Both the position numbers and the translations under genes were made by a program. 46,234 nt of DNA from Acinetobacter lactucae (lineage in GTDB: Bacteria; Pseudomonadota; Gammaproteobacteria; Pseudomonadales; Moraxellaceae): NCBI RefSeq assembly GCF_013344765.1, contig NZ_JABVBF010000006.1:1-46234 (forward strand). Direction: 5' to 3'. Shown piece after piece: positions 29,784 through 37,051 of this stretch. Within the stretch, counting starts at the first letter, position 1. Every line of letters starts with the position of its first letter. The notes under the pieces were generated by a model. The model was given only the letters and a program-made list of their open reading frames with translations, was not told where the DNA came from and ran no database searches.

Positions 29784-30383
29784 ATGACTCTTTCTCGCAA
29801 TGAAAAACAGGTACAAACTCGACAGCATCTCATTGAAGCTGGGTTTGCACTCATTTCTGAATATGGTTATAACGCAGTATCAATCAGGAATCTTTCTAAA
29901 CAAGCAGGTTATACTCAAGGTGCCTTTTACTCTAATTTCAATAATAAAGAAGCGTTTTTACTTGAGCTGATGGAACTTCAATTCGCTAAAGAAAATTTAC
30001 AATTACAAGAAATATTTACCAGTGCTCCTTCAAATACTGAGCAATTAATCAATTCACTGCGCCAATGGCTAACAGCTTTTTTTACAAACGATGAATGGCT
30101 TAAGATATCAATAGAACTACAACTATTTGCTGCACGTGATCTTACATTCGCCGAGGAGTATCAAAAGGTTTGGAAAACTCATCAGCAAGAAATAACCAAG
30201 ATCATGAAACAATTTTTTTCTTTAATGCAGATGGCTGAGCCTGATGACTATGATTGTATTGTTATAGAGCTTGTATCATTAAGTTATGGGCTAGCTTTAC
30301 AATATATGATTTTTAAAGGTGATGTAGACCACTACATCAATATCTTTATCAGCACCTTATTAAAAAGATTGGGTAATTTCTAA
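29784..30383 (+). CDS. TetR/AcrR family transcriptional regulator
   Basis: 199 residues from the ATG at 29784. Residues about 5-60 form the TetR helix-turn-helix: TRQHLIEAGFALISEYGYNAVSIRNLSKQAGYTQGAFYSNFNNKEAFLLEL, close to the family pattern. The rest is a helical ligand-binding/dimer domain with no recognisable ligand. A GTG at 29751 would add 11 residues but lacks a clear ribosome-binding site and would put the start only four bases after the dyad at 29726-29746. It diverges from the oxidoreductase gene and probably controls it and itself. Confidence 0.9.
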   Translation: MTLSRNEKQVQTRQHLIEAGFALISEYGYNAVSIRNLSKQAGYTQGAFYSNFNNKEAFLLELMELQFAKENLQLQEIFTSAPSNTEQLINSLRQWLTAFFTNDEWLKISIELQLFAARDLTFAEEYQKVWKTHQQEITKIMKQFFSLMQMAEPDDYDCIVIELVSLSYGLALQYMIFKGDVDHYINIFISTLLKRLGNF

Positions 30384-30420
30384 ATTAATCAAAAATTAGA
30401 TGTGAAAATCTTAAAATTCA

Positions 30421-30450
30421 AAAAAGCCGCTTAATTATTAAATAAGCGGC
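30421..30450 (-). terminator. Intrinsic terminator after sbp
   Basis: On the minus strand, GCCGCTTA and TAAGCGGC (8-base arms, 9-base loop) are followed by a run of T. It lies 20 bases after the sbp stop codon. No T run follows in the other direction, so it is less likely to serve tetR. Confidence 0.88.
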
Positions 30451-30470
30451 CACATAGAAAACTTAGTTAA

Positions 30471-31472
30471 TTACTGCTTGCCATCGTAAATTTGATCGAA
30501 GACAGCCCCATTTGCAAAGTGAGTTTTTTGAGCTTTAGCCCAGCCACCAAAAACATCATTAATGGTGAATAATTTAATTTTTGGGAATTGTGCTGCATAT
30601 TTAGCAGCCACTTGCGCATTGCGTGGTCGGAAATAATGTTTAGCAGCCAACTCTTGTCCCAATGGTGAATATAAAAAGTTCAAATAGCCTTTTGCTAATG
30701 TTCGGTTGCCATCTTTATCTACGGTTTTATCTACAATTGCGACAGAAGGCTCTGCCAAAATTGAAATTGATGGGTAAACGATTTCATATTTATCTTTATC
30801 AGGTCCTTTAGTCGCCAATAAAGCTTCATTTTCCCATGATAATAAAACGTCACCAATTCCACGCTCAGCAAATGTTGTTAGCGAACCACGTGCTCCCGAA
30901 TCCAGCACTTTTACATTGTGATAAAGTTTTTTAACTAACTCACGAGCCTTGGCATCATTTCCGCCCGGTTGTTTTAAAGCATAACCCCATGCCGACAAAT
31001 AAATCCAACGCGGTGCGCCCCCTGTTTTAGGATTAGGGGTGATAATTTCCACACCTGATTTTGTTAAATCATTCCAGTCGCGTATATTTTTTGGATTACC
31101 CTTTCGTACTAGGAACACGACAGTTGAAGTATACGGGGCAGAATTATTCGGAAATTCTTTTTGCCAATTTGGCTGAATAAAACCAGCTTTCACAATCTCA
31201 TCAATATCATTTGCTAACGCTAACGTTACTACATCAGCTTCAAGTCCAGTGGCTACTGCGCGAGCCTGTTTACCAGATCCACCATGTGACTGTTTAAATT
31301 CAACATCTTGCCCTGTACGCTGTTTCCAAAACTTACCAAATGCTTGGTTATATTCTTGATAAAACTCTCGAGTCGGATCATAAGAAACATTTAAAAAAGA
31401 GGTAGCTGCCTGAGCTGCTGTTACCGCCATCCCCATATACAAAGCGACAGCCAGTATTGATATTTTTTTCAT
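30471..31472 (-). CDS. sbp: Periplasmic sulfate-binding protein
   Basis: 333 residues, the normal Sbp/CysP length. A signal peptide (about 1-22, ending AAQA) is followed by the family signature: [55 protein letters not shown] and [10 protein letters not shown]. It binds sulfate or thiosulfate for a CysTWA-type importer. No permease or ATPase gene adjoins it, so it must work with a transporter encoded elsewhere. An 8-base-arm palindrome upstream (31576-31598) is a candidate binding site for a LysR regulator such as CysB. The ribosome-binding site is weak. Confidence 0.96.
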   Translation of the reverse strand: MKKISILAVALYMGMAVTAAQAATSFLNVSYDPTREFYQEYNQAFGKFWKQRTGQDVEFKQSHGGSGKQARAVATGLEADVVTLALANDIDEIVKAGFIQPNWQKEFPNNSAPYTSTVVFLVRKGNPKNIRDWNDLTKSGVEIITPNPKTGGAPRWIYLSAWGYALKQPGGNDAKARELVKKLYHNVKVLDSGARGSLTTFAERGIGDVLLSWENEALLATKGPDKDKYEIVYPSISILAEPSVAIVDKTVDKDGNRTLAKGYLNFLYSPLGQELAAKHYFRPRNAQVAAKYAAQFPKIKLFTINDVFGGWAKAQKTHFANGAVFDQIYDGKQ

Positions 31473-31575
31473 TTACAAAATCCATCATTCGTTTTAGTTT
31501 TACTATATTTTTAATTTTATTTTTTACAATCAATTACTTATATTTATATCTTTTTTACTAATCTTTTTTAAATAT

Positions 31576-31598
31576 ATAACTTACAATGTCTAAGTTAT
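31576..31598. promoter_or_regulatory. Palindrome upstream of sbp
   Basis: ATAACTTA-N7-TAAGTTAT, perfect 8-base arms over 23 bases, about 104-126 bases upstream of the sbp start. The arrangement resembles a LysR-type box, and CysB controls sulfate uptake genes in relatives, so a CysB site is my first guess. Confidence 0.4.
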
Positions 31599-31702
31599 TC
31601 CATTTTTGAAAATTTTTGTAATTATTCTTACAACTTATTTAGGACCTTCACTTTATCTACACATTAATTTGTTAAATAATGAAGCGTAAAGGATACATAT
31701 GG

Positions 31703-31730
31703 TTTACATTTGAGTCGACCAGATTAAAAT
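31703..31730 (+). promoter_or_regulatory. Possible sigma-70 promoter for the small secreted protein
   Basis: TTTACA (31703-31708) and TAAAAT (31725-31730) with a 16-base spacer. It would give a leader of about 135 bases. The region is so AT-rich that other pairs are possible. Confidence 0.3.
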
Positions 31731-31871
31731 ATAGGTAAATTTTGTAAAAAGTGTGACACAGTTCAACTTTTTTATTAAGATTTATGTTTAAATCGTAGCA
31801 TTACCGTAATTTTACATTTTGTTAAATTCATAAAATAGATGAAATGTAATAAACAGAGGGGATGATTAACA

Positions 31872-32171
31872 ATGAAAACTCATTATGGAAAAGCGTTAAG
31901 CTTAAGTTTGGTGCTGGGTTTGGCATCACAGTTCTCAGCTGCAGCTGTACTTAAAGAGACTCCAAACAAAACTGTTTCAGATAAACAGACTTCACTTATT
32001 GAAAAAGCTCTAGATCAGCAGAAACGTAACCCTATTGTGTTACCTTCTACAAATGATGAGCTCAAAGTACTCAATACGATTCGTGTTACACCAACTCAAA
32101 ATTTTCTTGCTGCGCAACACGAACGTTTTTCACGTTTTGTTCAAGCAATCTTCCAACCACATGCTTCTTAA
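31872..32171 (+). CDS. Small secreted protein of unknown function
   Basis: 99 residues. A clear signal peptide (KALSLSLVLGLASQFSAAA) would leave about 75 residues: a polar N-terminal part (KETPNKTVSDKQTSLIEKALDQQKRNPIVLPSTNDEL) and an amphipathic C-terminal helix (NFLAAQHERFSRFVQAIFQPH). There is no Cys in the mature part. The coding region is well supported by an AGAGGGGA ribosome-binding site nine bases before the ATG and a strong terminator after the stop. I do not recognise the family. It stands alone between sbp and gltX. Confidence 0.8.
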   Translation: MKTHYGKALSLSLVLGLASQFSAAAVLKETPNKTVSDKQTSLIEKALDQQKRNPIVLPSTNDELKVLNTIRVTPTQNFLAAQHERFSRFVQAIFQPHAS

Positions 32172-32203
32172 AACCTGAAACATCCCCTCTTCGTTTCAGT
32201 TTT

Positions 32204-32248
32204 AGCCCAGACTGACGTTAAATAAAACGTCAGAATACTGGGCTTTTT
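32204..32248 (+). terminator. Intrinsic terminator after the small secreted protein
   Basis: Two nested stems: outer AGCCCAG/CTGGGCT and inner CTGACGTT/AACGTCAG with a six-base loop, followed by TTTTT. The TATAAT-like element used by gltX (32252-32257) starts only four bases later. Confidence 0.9.
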
Positions 32249-32251
32249 CGT

Positions 32252-32257
32252 TATAAT
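32252..32257 (+). promoter_or_regulatory. Possible -10 element of the gltX promoter
   Basis: TATAAT, 31 bases before the gltX start. The matching -35 region falls inside the preceding terminator and is not close to consensus, so this promoter would be weak or activator-dependent. If used, the leader is about 25 bases. Confidence 0.4.
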
Positions 32258-32287
32258 AGTTTCAATTTTTATTCTGACCCTTTATCT

Positions 32288-33796
32288 ATGAAAGTTCGTA
32301 CTCGTATTGCACCTTCCCCTACTGGTTTTCCTCATGTCGGCACAGCCTACATTGCATTATTTAACATGTGTTTTGCGAAACAACATGGCGGAGAATTTAT
32401 TTTAAGGATTGAAGATACAGACCAACTTCGTTCTACACCAGAGTCTGAAAAAATGATTTTGGATTCATTACGTTGGTTAGGTTTGAATTGGTCTGAAGGT
32501 CCAGATGTAGGTGGTCCGCACGCACCATATCGCCAATCTGAACGTATGGGAATTTATAAGCAATACGCATTAGAACTTGTTGAAAAAGGTCATGCTTTTT
32601 ACTGTTTCGCAACAGCAGAAGAACTTGATCAAATGCGTGCTGAACAACAAGCACGTGGCGAAACACCAAAATATGATGGCCGCGGTTTAAGACTTTCTCA
32701 AGAAGAAGTGACTCGCCGTCTTGAGGCGGGTGAACCTCATGTCATTCGTATGAAAGTGCCTGAAGAAGGTGTTTGTAAATTTAATGACTTGCTACGTGGA
32801 GAGGTTGAAATTCCTTGGGCACAAGTCGATATGCAAGTCCTTCTTAAAACAGATGGCTTACCAACTTATCATTTAGCTAACGTTGTTGATGACCATTTAA
32901 TGGAAATCACTCACGTATTGCGTGGTGAAGAATGGCTTCCATCTGCACCGAAGCATCAATTGCTTTACCAATATTTTGGTTGGGAAATGCCAACACTTTG
33001 CCACATGCCATTGCTACGCAACCCAGATAAATCAAAACTATCTAAACGTAAAAACCCGACATCGATTAACTACTACCGCGACATCGGTGTATTACCAGAA
33101 GCCTTGTTAAATTATTTAGGCCGCATGGGTTGGTCAATGCCAGATGAAAGAGAAGTTTTCACATTACAAGACATGATGGATAACTTTGATATTCAGCGTG
33201 TATCACTAGGTGGACCAATTTTTGATGTTGAAAAGTTGAACTGGCTTAACGGTCAATGGATCAAGGGGTTAACTCCAGGTCAATTATTAGACCGTTTATT
33301 AACTTGGAAGAGTGACCGCAGCACTTTAGAAGATATTGCTGCCGCTATTCAACCACGAATTAATCTACTTTCAGAAGCTGTGAATTGGGCTGGTTTCTAT
33401 TTTAACCATATGCCACAAATTACTGCTGAAATGTTTGAAAGTAAGAAATTGACTCAAGAGCAAGTTCGTCAAAGTTTGCAATTTGCAATTTGGCGTCTTG
33501 AAGGTCAGTTTACTTGGAATAATGACACCGTTAGCCAAACCCTAATGGATCTTGCAAATCAAATGGGTATTAAATTACGCGATTTCATGCCAGCGTTCTT
33601 TATCGCAATTGCTGGTTCAACGAGCTCAACACCAGTGATGCAGTCGATGGTAACACTTGGCCCTGATTTAACATTTGCTCGCTTACGCCACGCATTAGAA
33701 ATTGTGGGTGCACCAAGCAAGAAAGAAGTGAAAATTTGGGAAAAACTTAATGAGAGTTTAAAATTGCCGAAAAATGAAGCAACTAGCGAAGTTTAA
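32288..33796 (+). CDS. gltX: Glutamyl-tRNA synthetase
   Basis: 502 residues, a class I synthetase that charges tRNA-Glu. The HIGH motif appears as [13 protein letters not shown] (His16) and the KMSKS loop as [11 protein letters not shown] near residue 250. The catalytic-domain segment [20 protein letters not shown] and the tRNA-binding C-terminal helices are present. The start codon has no clear ribosome-binding site. Genes for tRNA-Ala and tRNA-Glu begin 57 and 158 bases downstream, so the enzyme and one of its tRNAs are neighbours. Confidence 0.98.
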   Translation: MKVRTRIAPSPTGFPHVGTAYIALFNMCFAKQHGGEFILRIEDTDQLRSTPESEKMILDSLRWLGLNWSEGPDVGGPHAPYRQSERMGIYKQYALELVEKGHAFYCFATAEELDQMRAEQQARGETPKYDGRGLRLSQEEVTRRLEAGEPHVIRMKVPEEGVCKFNDLLRGEVEIPWAQVDMQVLLKTDGLPTYHLANVVDDHLMEITHVLRGEEWLPSAPKHQLLYQYFGWEMPTLCHMPLLRNPDKSKLSKRKNPTSINYYRDIGVLPEALLNYLGRMGWSMPDEREVFTLQDMMDNFDIQRVSLGGPIFDVEKLNWLNGQWIKGLTPGQLLDRLLTWKSDRSTLEDIAAAIQPRINLLSEAVNWAGFYFNHMPQITAEMFESKKLTQEQVRQSLQFAIWRLEGQFTWNNDTVSQTLMDLANQMGIKLRDFMPAFFIAIAGSTSSTPVMQSMVTLGPDLTFARLRHALEIVGAPSKKEVKIWEKLNESLKLPKNEATSEV

Positions 33797-33808
33797 TTCA
33801 TTTTTTTG

Positions 33809-33837
33809 TTGACGTGTGAGCGCATTCCCCATAAGAT
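33809..33837 (+). promoter_or_regulatory. Sigma-70 promoter of the tRNA-Ala/tRNA-Glu unit
   Basis: TTGACG (33809-33814) and TAAGAT (33832-33837) with a 17-base spacer, followed by a GC-rich TGCGCT discriminator typical of stringently controlled stable-RNA promoters. The start would be near 33844, ten bases before tRNA-Ala. Confidence 0.65.
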
Positions 33838-33848
33838 TGCGCTCACAC
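33814..33848. repeat. 11-base inverted repeat overlapping the tRNA promoter
   Basis: GTGTGAGCGCA and TGCGCTCACAC, perfect arms with a 13-base loop. The left arm begins at the last base of the -35 element and the right arm spans the end of the -10 and the start site. It may end gltX transcripts (no T run) or be an operator. Confidence 0.6.
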
Positions 33849-33853
33849 AAACT

Positions 33854-33929
33854 GGGGTCATAGCTCAGTTGGTAGAGCGCTACAATGGCATTGTAGAGGT
33901 CAGCGGTTCGATCCCGCTTGACTCCACCA
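33854..33929 (+). tRNA. tRNA-Ala (anticodon GGC)
   Basis: 76 bases including encoded CCA. Acceptor GGGGTCA pairs with TGACTCC (one G-U), the D arm is GCTCAGTTGGTAGAGC, the anticodon loop ATGGCAT gives anticodon GGC, and the T arm is AGCGG-TTCGATC-CCGCT. It reads GCC/GCU alanine codons. First of a two-tRNA unit. Confidence 0.97.
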
Positions 33930-33954
33930 CGCTCCTTTGTGTTTGCCTCATCAA

Positions 33955-34030
33955 GTCCCTATCGTCTAGAGGCCTAGGACATCGCCCTTTCACGGCGGTA
34001 ACCGGGGTTCGAATCCCCGTAGGGACGCCA
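33955..34030 (+). tRNA. tRNA-Glu (anticodon TTC), copy 1
   Basis: 76 bases with encoded CCA. Acceptor GTCCCTA/TAGGGAC, anticodon loop CTTTCAC giving TTC, T arm CCGGG-TTCGAAT-CCCGT region complete. Identical to the copies at 36722 and 36886. It follows tRNA-Ala by 25 bases and is probably co-transcribed with it. Confidence 0.97.
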
Positions 34031-34149
34031 TATTCTGCTTTAATAATTATTAAAAGACTCTATCGTCACCTTACTGTTTATTCTTTATCTCTTTCCAGAT
34101 TGCACATTTATCTATTTTATCTAAAATAGCGTCTTTCTTAATTCTCTCA

Positions 34150-35580
34150 ATGTGTAATATGCAGCCATCTGACAATCAACTAGATGCTCATCAGCATCAG
34201 AACAGTACTGCACCTTTAAAAAGAGCCATGAGTACTCGCCATCTTGTGATGTTATCACTGGGCGGAGCGATCGGAACTGGTTTATTTTTAGGTTCAGGGG
34301 AAGTCATTTCACAAACTGGAGCTATTGGCGCAATTATTGCCTATATTCTTGGTGGCGCGATCGCTTACATGGTTATGCTCTGCCTAGGAGAACTCGCTGT
34401 ACACATGCCTGTTTCAGGTTCTTTTGGTGCCTATGCCAAAAAATATATCAGTCCAAGTACTGGCTATATGATTTCTTGGATGTACTGGCTCACCTGGACT
34501 GCAACGCTTGGAACCGAATTCACTGCCGCAGCATTACTCATGCAAGAATGGTTCCCACAGATTTCAATGTGGATCTGGACAATTATCTTTGCGGTTACTA
34601 TTTTTGGCTTAAATATTAGTTCAACTCGTATTTTTGCTGAGTCTGAGTTTTGGCTAGCCCTCGTTAAGGTCGTTACGGTCATTGCCTTTATTGTGCTCGG
34701 CTTATTAGCAATTTTTGGTTTAATTCCATTCCATGGTGCTCAAACTGCTCCGCTATTTAGCAATCTGACAGCTCAAGGCTGGTTCCCTCATGGTTTAATT
34801 CCTATTTTTACGACCATGTTAATTGTTAATTTTGCTTTTTCAGGAACCGAATTAATTGGTGTAGCAGCTGGTGAAACCAAAGATCCGGCTCAAAATGTAC
34901 CAAAAGCAATTAATGCCGCGATCTGGCGCCTACTTATTTTCTTTGTCGGCACCATCATTGTTATTAGTGCTTTACTTCCTTTCCAACTTGCGGGTTTAGG
35001 CGGTGACGGTGTAAGTAGCAGTCCTTTCGTTACAGTATTTAATTATATTGGCATTCCATATGCGGATGACATTATTAGGTTTGTAATTATTACAGCCCTG
35101 CTTTCAGCAGCGAATTCTGGCCTATATGCAGCTTCACGTATGATGTGGTCACTATCAGAACAAAAATTGCTACCTAGCGTATTTGCCACCCTATCAAAAA
35201 GTGGAACACCAATCGTAGCTCTAGTGGTAACCATGTTCGGTGCAATTCCAGGTTTGTTATCAGAGCAGTTTGCACCTGAGACTATTTTTAAGAATCTGCT
35301 TGGTGTAGCGGCTTTTACCATGGTTATTGTGTGGATGAGCATTTGCTTAAGTCAGTTCAATTTCCGCCGCCAATGGTATAAATCAGGCCATACGGTTAAA
35401 GATTTACAATATGCTGCTCCTCTATTCCCTATTGTGCCAATTTTAGGTTTTGTTTTCTGTTTCATTACTTGCTTGAGTATGGCAGCTGACCCTGAAATGC
35501 GTGCTGGTTTTGTAGGCTGTCTTATTTTTACAGCTTTATGTTATGTCAGTTATTTTATTTTTTATCGTAATAAAGAATAA
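34150..35580 (+). CDS. AAT-family amino acid permease, MmuP-like
   Basis: 476 residues with about twelve membrane helices, an APC-superfamily proton-coupled amino acid importer. The first helix has GGAIGTGLFLGSGEVIS, the substrate-backbone motif. Segments such as TWTATLGTEFTAAALLMQEWFPQ, FAESEFWLALVKVVTVIAFI, and NFAFSGTELIGVAAGET resemble the E. coli S-methylmethionine permease MmuP as I remember it, more than LysP or AroP. No mmuM-type methyltransferase adjoins it, so the substrate stays open. Starts at 34150 or at an ATG at 34159 both lack a good ribosome-binding site. An intrinsic terminator follows. Confidence 0.9.
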   Translation: MCNMQPSDNQLDAHQHQNSTAPLKRAMSTRHLVMLSLGGAIGTGLFLGSGEVISQTGAIGAIIAYILGGAIAYMVMLCLGELAVHMPVSGSFGAYAKKYISPSTGYMISWMYWLTWTATLGTEFTAAALLMQEWFPQISMWIWTIIFAVTIFGLNISSTRIFAESEFWLALVKVVTVIAFIVLGLLAIFGLIPFHGAQTAPLFSNLTAQGWFPHGLIPIFTTMLIVNFAFSGTELIGVAAGETKDPAQNVPKAINAAIWRLLIFFVGTIIVISALLPFQLAGLGGDGVSSSPFVTVFNYIGIPYADDIIRFVIITALLSAANSGLYAASRMMWSLSEQKLLPSVFATLSKSGTPIVALVVTMFGAIPGLLSEQFAPETIFKNLLGVAAFTMVIVWMSICLSQFNFRRQWYKSGHTVKDLQYAAPLFPIVPILGFVFCFITCLSMAADPEMRAGFVGCLIFTALCYVSYFIFYRNKE

Positions 35581-35599
35581 ACCAGCCCTTATTCAATTA

Positions 35600-35628
35600 A
35601 AGTGTAGCAAAAAGCTACACTTTTTTTT
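35600..35628 (+). terminator. Intrinsic terminator after the permease
   Basis: AAGTGTAGC-AAAAA-GCTACACTT followed by eight T in all, 20 bases after the permease stop codon. Confidence 0.95.
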
Positions 35629-35700
35629 GCCTACATACTGGTTTTAAACAACATCACGTTGTAGATTGAAATTCATATTAAAAACAATTCCTTGTATAGA

Positions 35701-36600
35701 ATGAAAATTATATTTATCCACGGGATGAATCAACAAAACTACACAGCACATCGCTTGAAAGAGCATTGGTTAAAAGTGTTTAAGCTCGGCCTAAAACAAA
35801 TGCCTTGCAAAGTTAACGTGCGTGATCTTCATATTCATATGCCATTTTATGGCGATCTAATGACTAAATATCAATTAAGCAATCAATTAGACCTTAACAC
35901 GTTATTACCTAAATCATTTATTAGTAATTATTTTCCTATTAATTTGCACCAAAGTAATCCTCCAGCTAAAGAACACACTCCATTTATTCCGTTGTTGCCA
36001 CCAGCAACGGACCCAGCTGAAAAAAGCTTTTCAGAACGTCTTTATCTCACCTCTCAACTCGTAAAAGATCGGGTACTCAAAGAGTTGGTTGTTCTTTTAA
36101 ATAACTTCCCTAAATTACATGAGAGCTTAATTCAACAGTTTCTAATTGAAACTTATATGTATTTGTCTAATCCTGAGTTTATGCAAGAAGTGAATGAGCG
36201 GATTTTAAAGAAAATGCGTGAAAACGAAGATTATATTATCGTTGCTCATTCTCTCGGTTCAGTTATTGCCTTTAATCTTCTTTCGAACCCTGCATATCGG
36301 TTTTCAATTAAACGATTTATAACGCTAGCTTCCCCTTTATCCTTTCGTGTGATTCAGAGTAAGCTTCCGAGTCCAATTTCTAGACCATCATGTATTTATG
36401 GTGATTGGTTTAATTTTTACTCTCAGGATGATTTTTTGACTGCATTTCCCTTATGTGAAGCACCATTTAATTTCGATCCTTCTATTATTAATCAGAAAAT
36501 TTACACTTTCGCTAACCAACCCCATGAGATTTTAGGGTATCTACAGCACCCCTCGGTTATAAAGGCAATTATTGAGCCTTTTCAGAAAAAAGAAGGCTAA
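35701..36600 (+). CDS. Alpha/beta-hydrolase, lipase/esterase-like
   Basis: 299 residues from the ATG at 35701 (a TTG nine bases earlier is a poorer choice). The N-terminus KIIFIHGMNQQ is the oxyanion-hole strand-turn, and YIIVAHSLGSVIAFNLL supplies the nucleophile elbow (Ser in AHSLGS). A C-terminal His in ANQPHEIL could complete the triad. There is no signal peptide, so it is probably cytoplasmic. The central 100 residues have no recognised motif. Neighbours give no clue to the substrate: a permease and terminator upstream, tRNA genes downstream. Confidence 0.82.
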   Translation: MKIIFIHGMNQQNYTAHRLKEHWLKVFKLGLKQMPCKVNVRDLHIHMPFYGDLMTKYQLSNQLDLNTLLPKSFISNYFPINLHQSNPPAKEHTPFIPLLPPATDPAEKSFSERLYLTSQLVKDRVLKELVVLLNNFPKLHESLIQQFLIETYMYLSNPEFMQEVNERILKKMRENEDYIIVAHSLGSVIAFNLLSNPAYRFSIKRFITLASPLSFRVIQSKLPSPISRPSCIYGDWFNFYSQDDFLTAFPLCEAPFNFDPSIINQKIYTFANQPHEILGYLQHPSVIKAIIEPFQKKEG

Positions 36601-36675
36601 ATGTATATATTTTCTACAATTTGAGTTATTTTTAATCGCTTAACTGTTTTTTTTAATATTTCTTCAGAAAACTAT

Positions 36676-36704
36676 TTGACACTTTTATTAAATCGACCTA
36701 ATAT
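36676..36704 (+). promoter_or_regulatory. Strong sigma-70 promoter of the tRNA-Glu pair
   Basis: TTGACA (36676-36681) and TAATAT (36699-36704) with a 17-base spacer, close to ideal, followed by a GC-rich ACGCCC discriminator suggesting stringent control. The start would be near 36711, about eleven bases before the tRNA. Confidence 0.85.
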
Positions 36705-36721
36705 ACGCCCACCTCTGAAAC

Positions 36722-36797
36722 GTCCCTATCGTCTAGAGGCCTAGGACATCGCCCTTTCACGGCGGTAACCGGGGTTCGAATCCCCGTAGGGACGCCA
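36722..36797 (+). tRNA. tRNA-Glu (anticodon TTC), copy 2
   Basis: 76 bases with encoded CCA, identical to copies 1 and 3. Preceded by its own near-consensus promoter and followed, after an 88-base spacer with nested hairpins, by copy 3. Confidence 0.97.
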
Positions 36798-36798
36798 C

Positions 36799-36844
36799 TA
36801 AATTCGAGGAAAAGCAAAGATTAATTATCTTTGCCGAGAATTTA
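36799..36844 (+). other. Nested hairpin in the tRNA-Glu spacer
   Basis: Outer stem TAAATTC/GAATTTA and inner stem GCAAAGAT-TAATT-ATCTTTGC, with unpaired bases between. It starts two bases after tRNA CCA and is probably a processing signal in the tRNA precursor. Confidence 0.55.
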
Positions 36845-36885
36845 GGCAAGCAGTTTACTGCACGCAGGTAACTAGCCTCATATAA

Positions 36886-36961
36886 GTCCCTATCGTCTAG
36901 AGGCCTAGGACATCGCCCTTTCACGGCGGTAACCGGGGTTCGAATCCCCGTAGGGACGCCA
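36886..36961 (+). tRNA. tRNA-Glu (anticodon TTC), copy 3
   Basis: 76 bases with encoded CCA, identical to the other two copies. Its flanks (GCCTCAT-AA before, ATTCT after) resemble those of copy 1 more than copy 2. An intrinsic terminator follows. Confidence 0.97.
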
Positions 36962-36968
36962 AATTCTA

Positions 36969-37000
36969 AAAAGCCACTGCATAACGTCAGTGGCTTTTTT
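36969..37000 (+). terminator. Intrinsic terminator of the tRNA-Glu unit
   Basis: AAAAGCCACTG and CAGTGGCTTTT with an eight-base loop, ending in a run of six T, just after tRNA-Glu copy 3. Confidence 0.93.
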
Positions 37001-37012
37001 CTTGCCTTAAAA

Positions 37013-37043
37013 ATGAAAAGCTAATCAATAATTAGCTTTTCAT
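37013..37043 (-). terminator. Terminator after the 315-residue unknown gene
   Basis: Perfect 13-base arms ATGAAAAGCTAAT/ATTAGCTTTTCAT with a five-base loop, followed on the minus strand by TTTT. It lies back-to-back with the tRNA terminator. Confidence 0.85.
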
Positions 37044-37051
37044 ATGTTCAA

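Larger units (their letters stand above)
31473..31871. promoter_or_regulatory. 399-base divergent intergenic region
   Basis: Very AT-rich and gene-free, between sbp (minus) and the small secreted protein (plus). It holds a palindrome on the sbp side (31576-31598), a TTTACA/TAAAAT pair (16-base spacing, 31703-31730), and a CRP/Vfr-like TGTGA-N6-TCAAC (31752-31767). The size is generous for two small promoters. Confidence 0.5.

Noticed and set aside
33806-34129. A 107-codon plus-strand reading frame after gltX
   Set aside because: It reads through tRNA-Ala and tRNA-Glu; the peptide is translated tRNA sequence, a common false gene.
33955-36961. Genomic island integrated at tRNA-Glu with flanking att sites
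   Set aside because: The repeats are whole functional tRNAs with no integrase or mobility gene between, and the enclosed genes look compositionally ordinary. Only a duplication or old rearrangement is supported.
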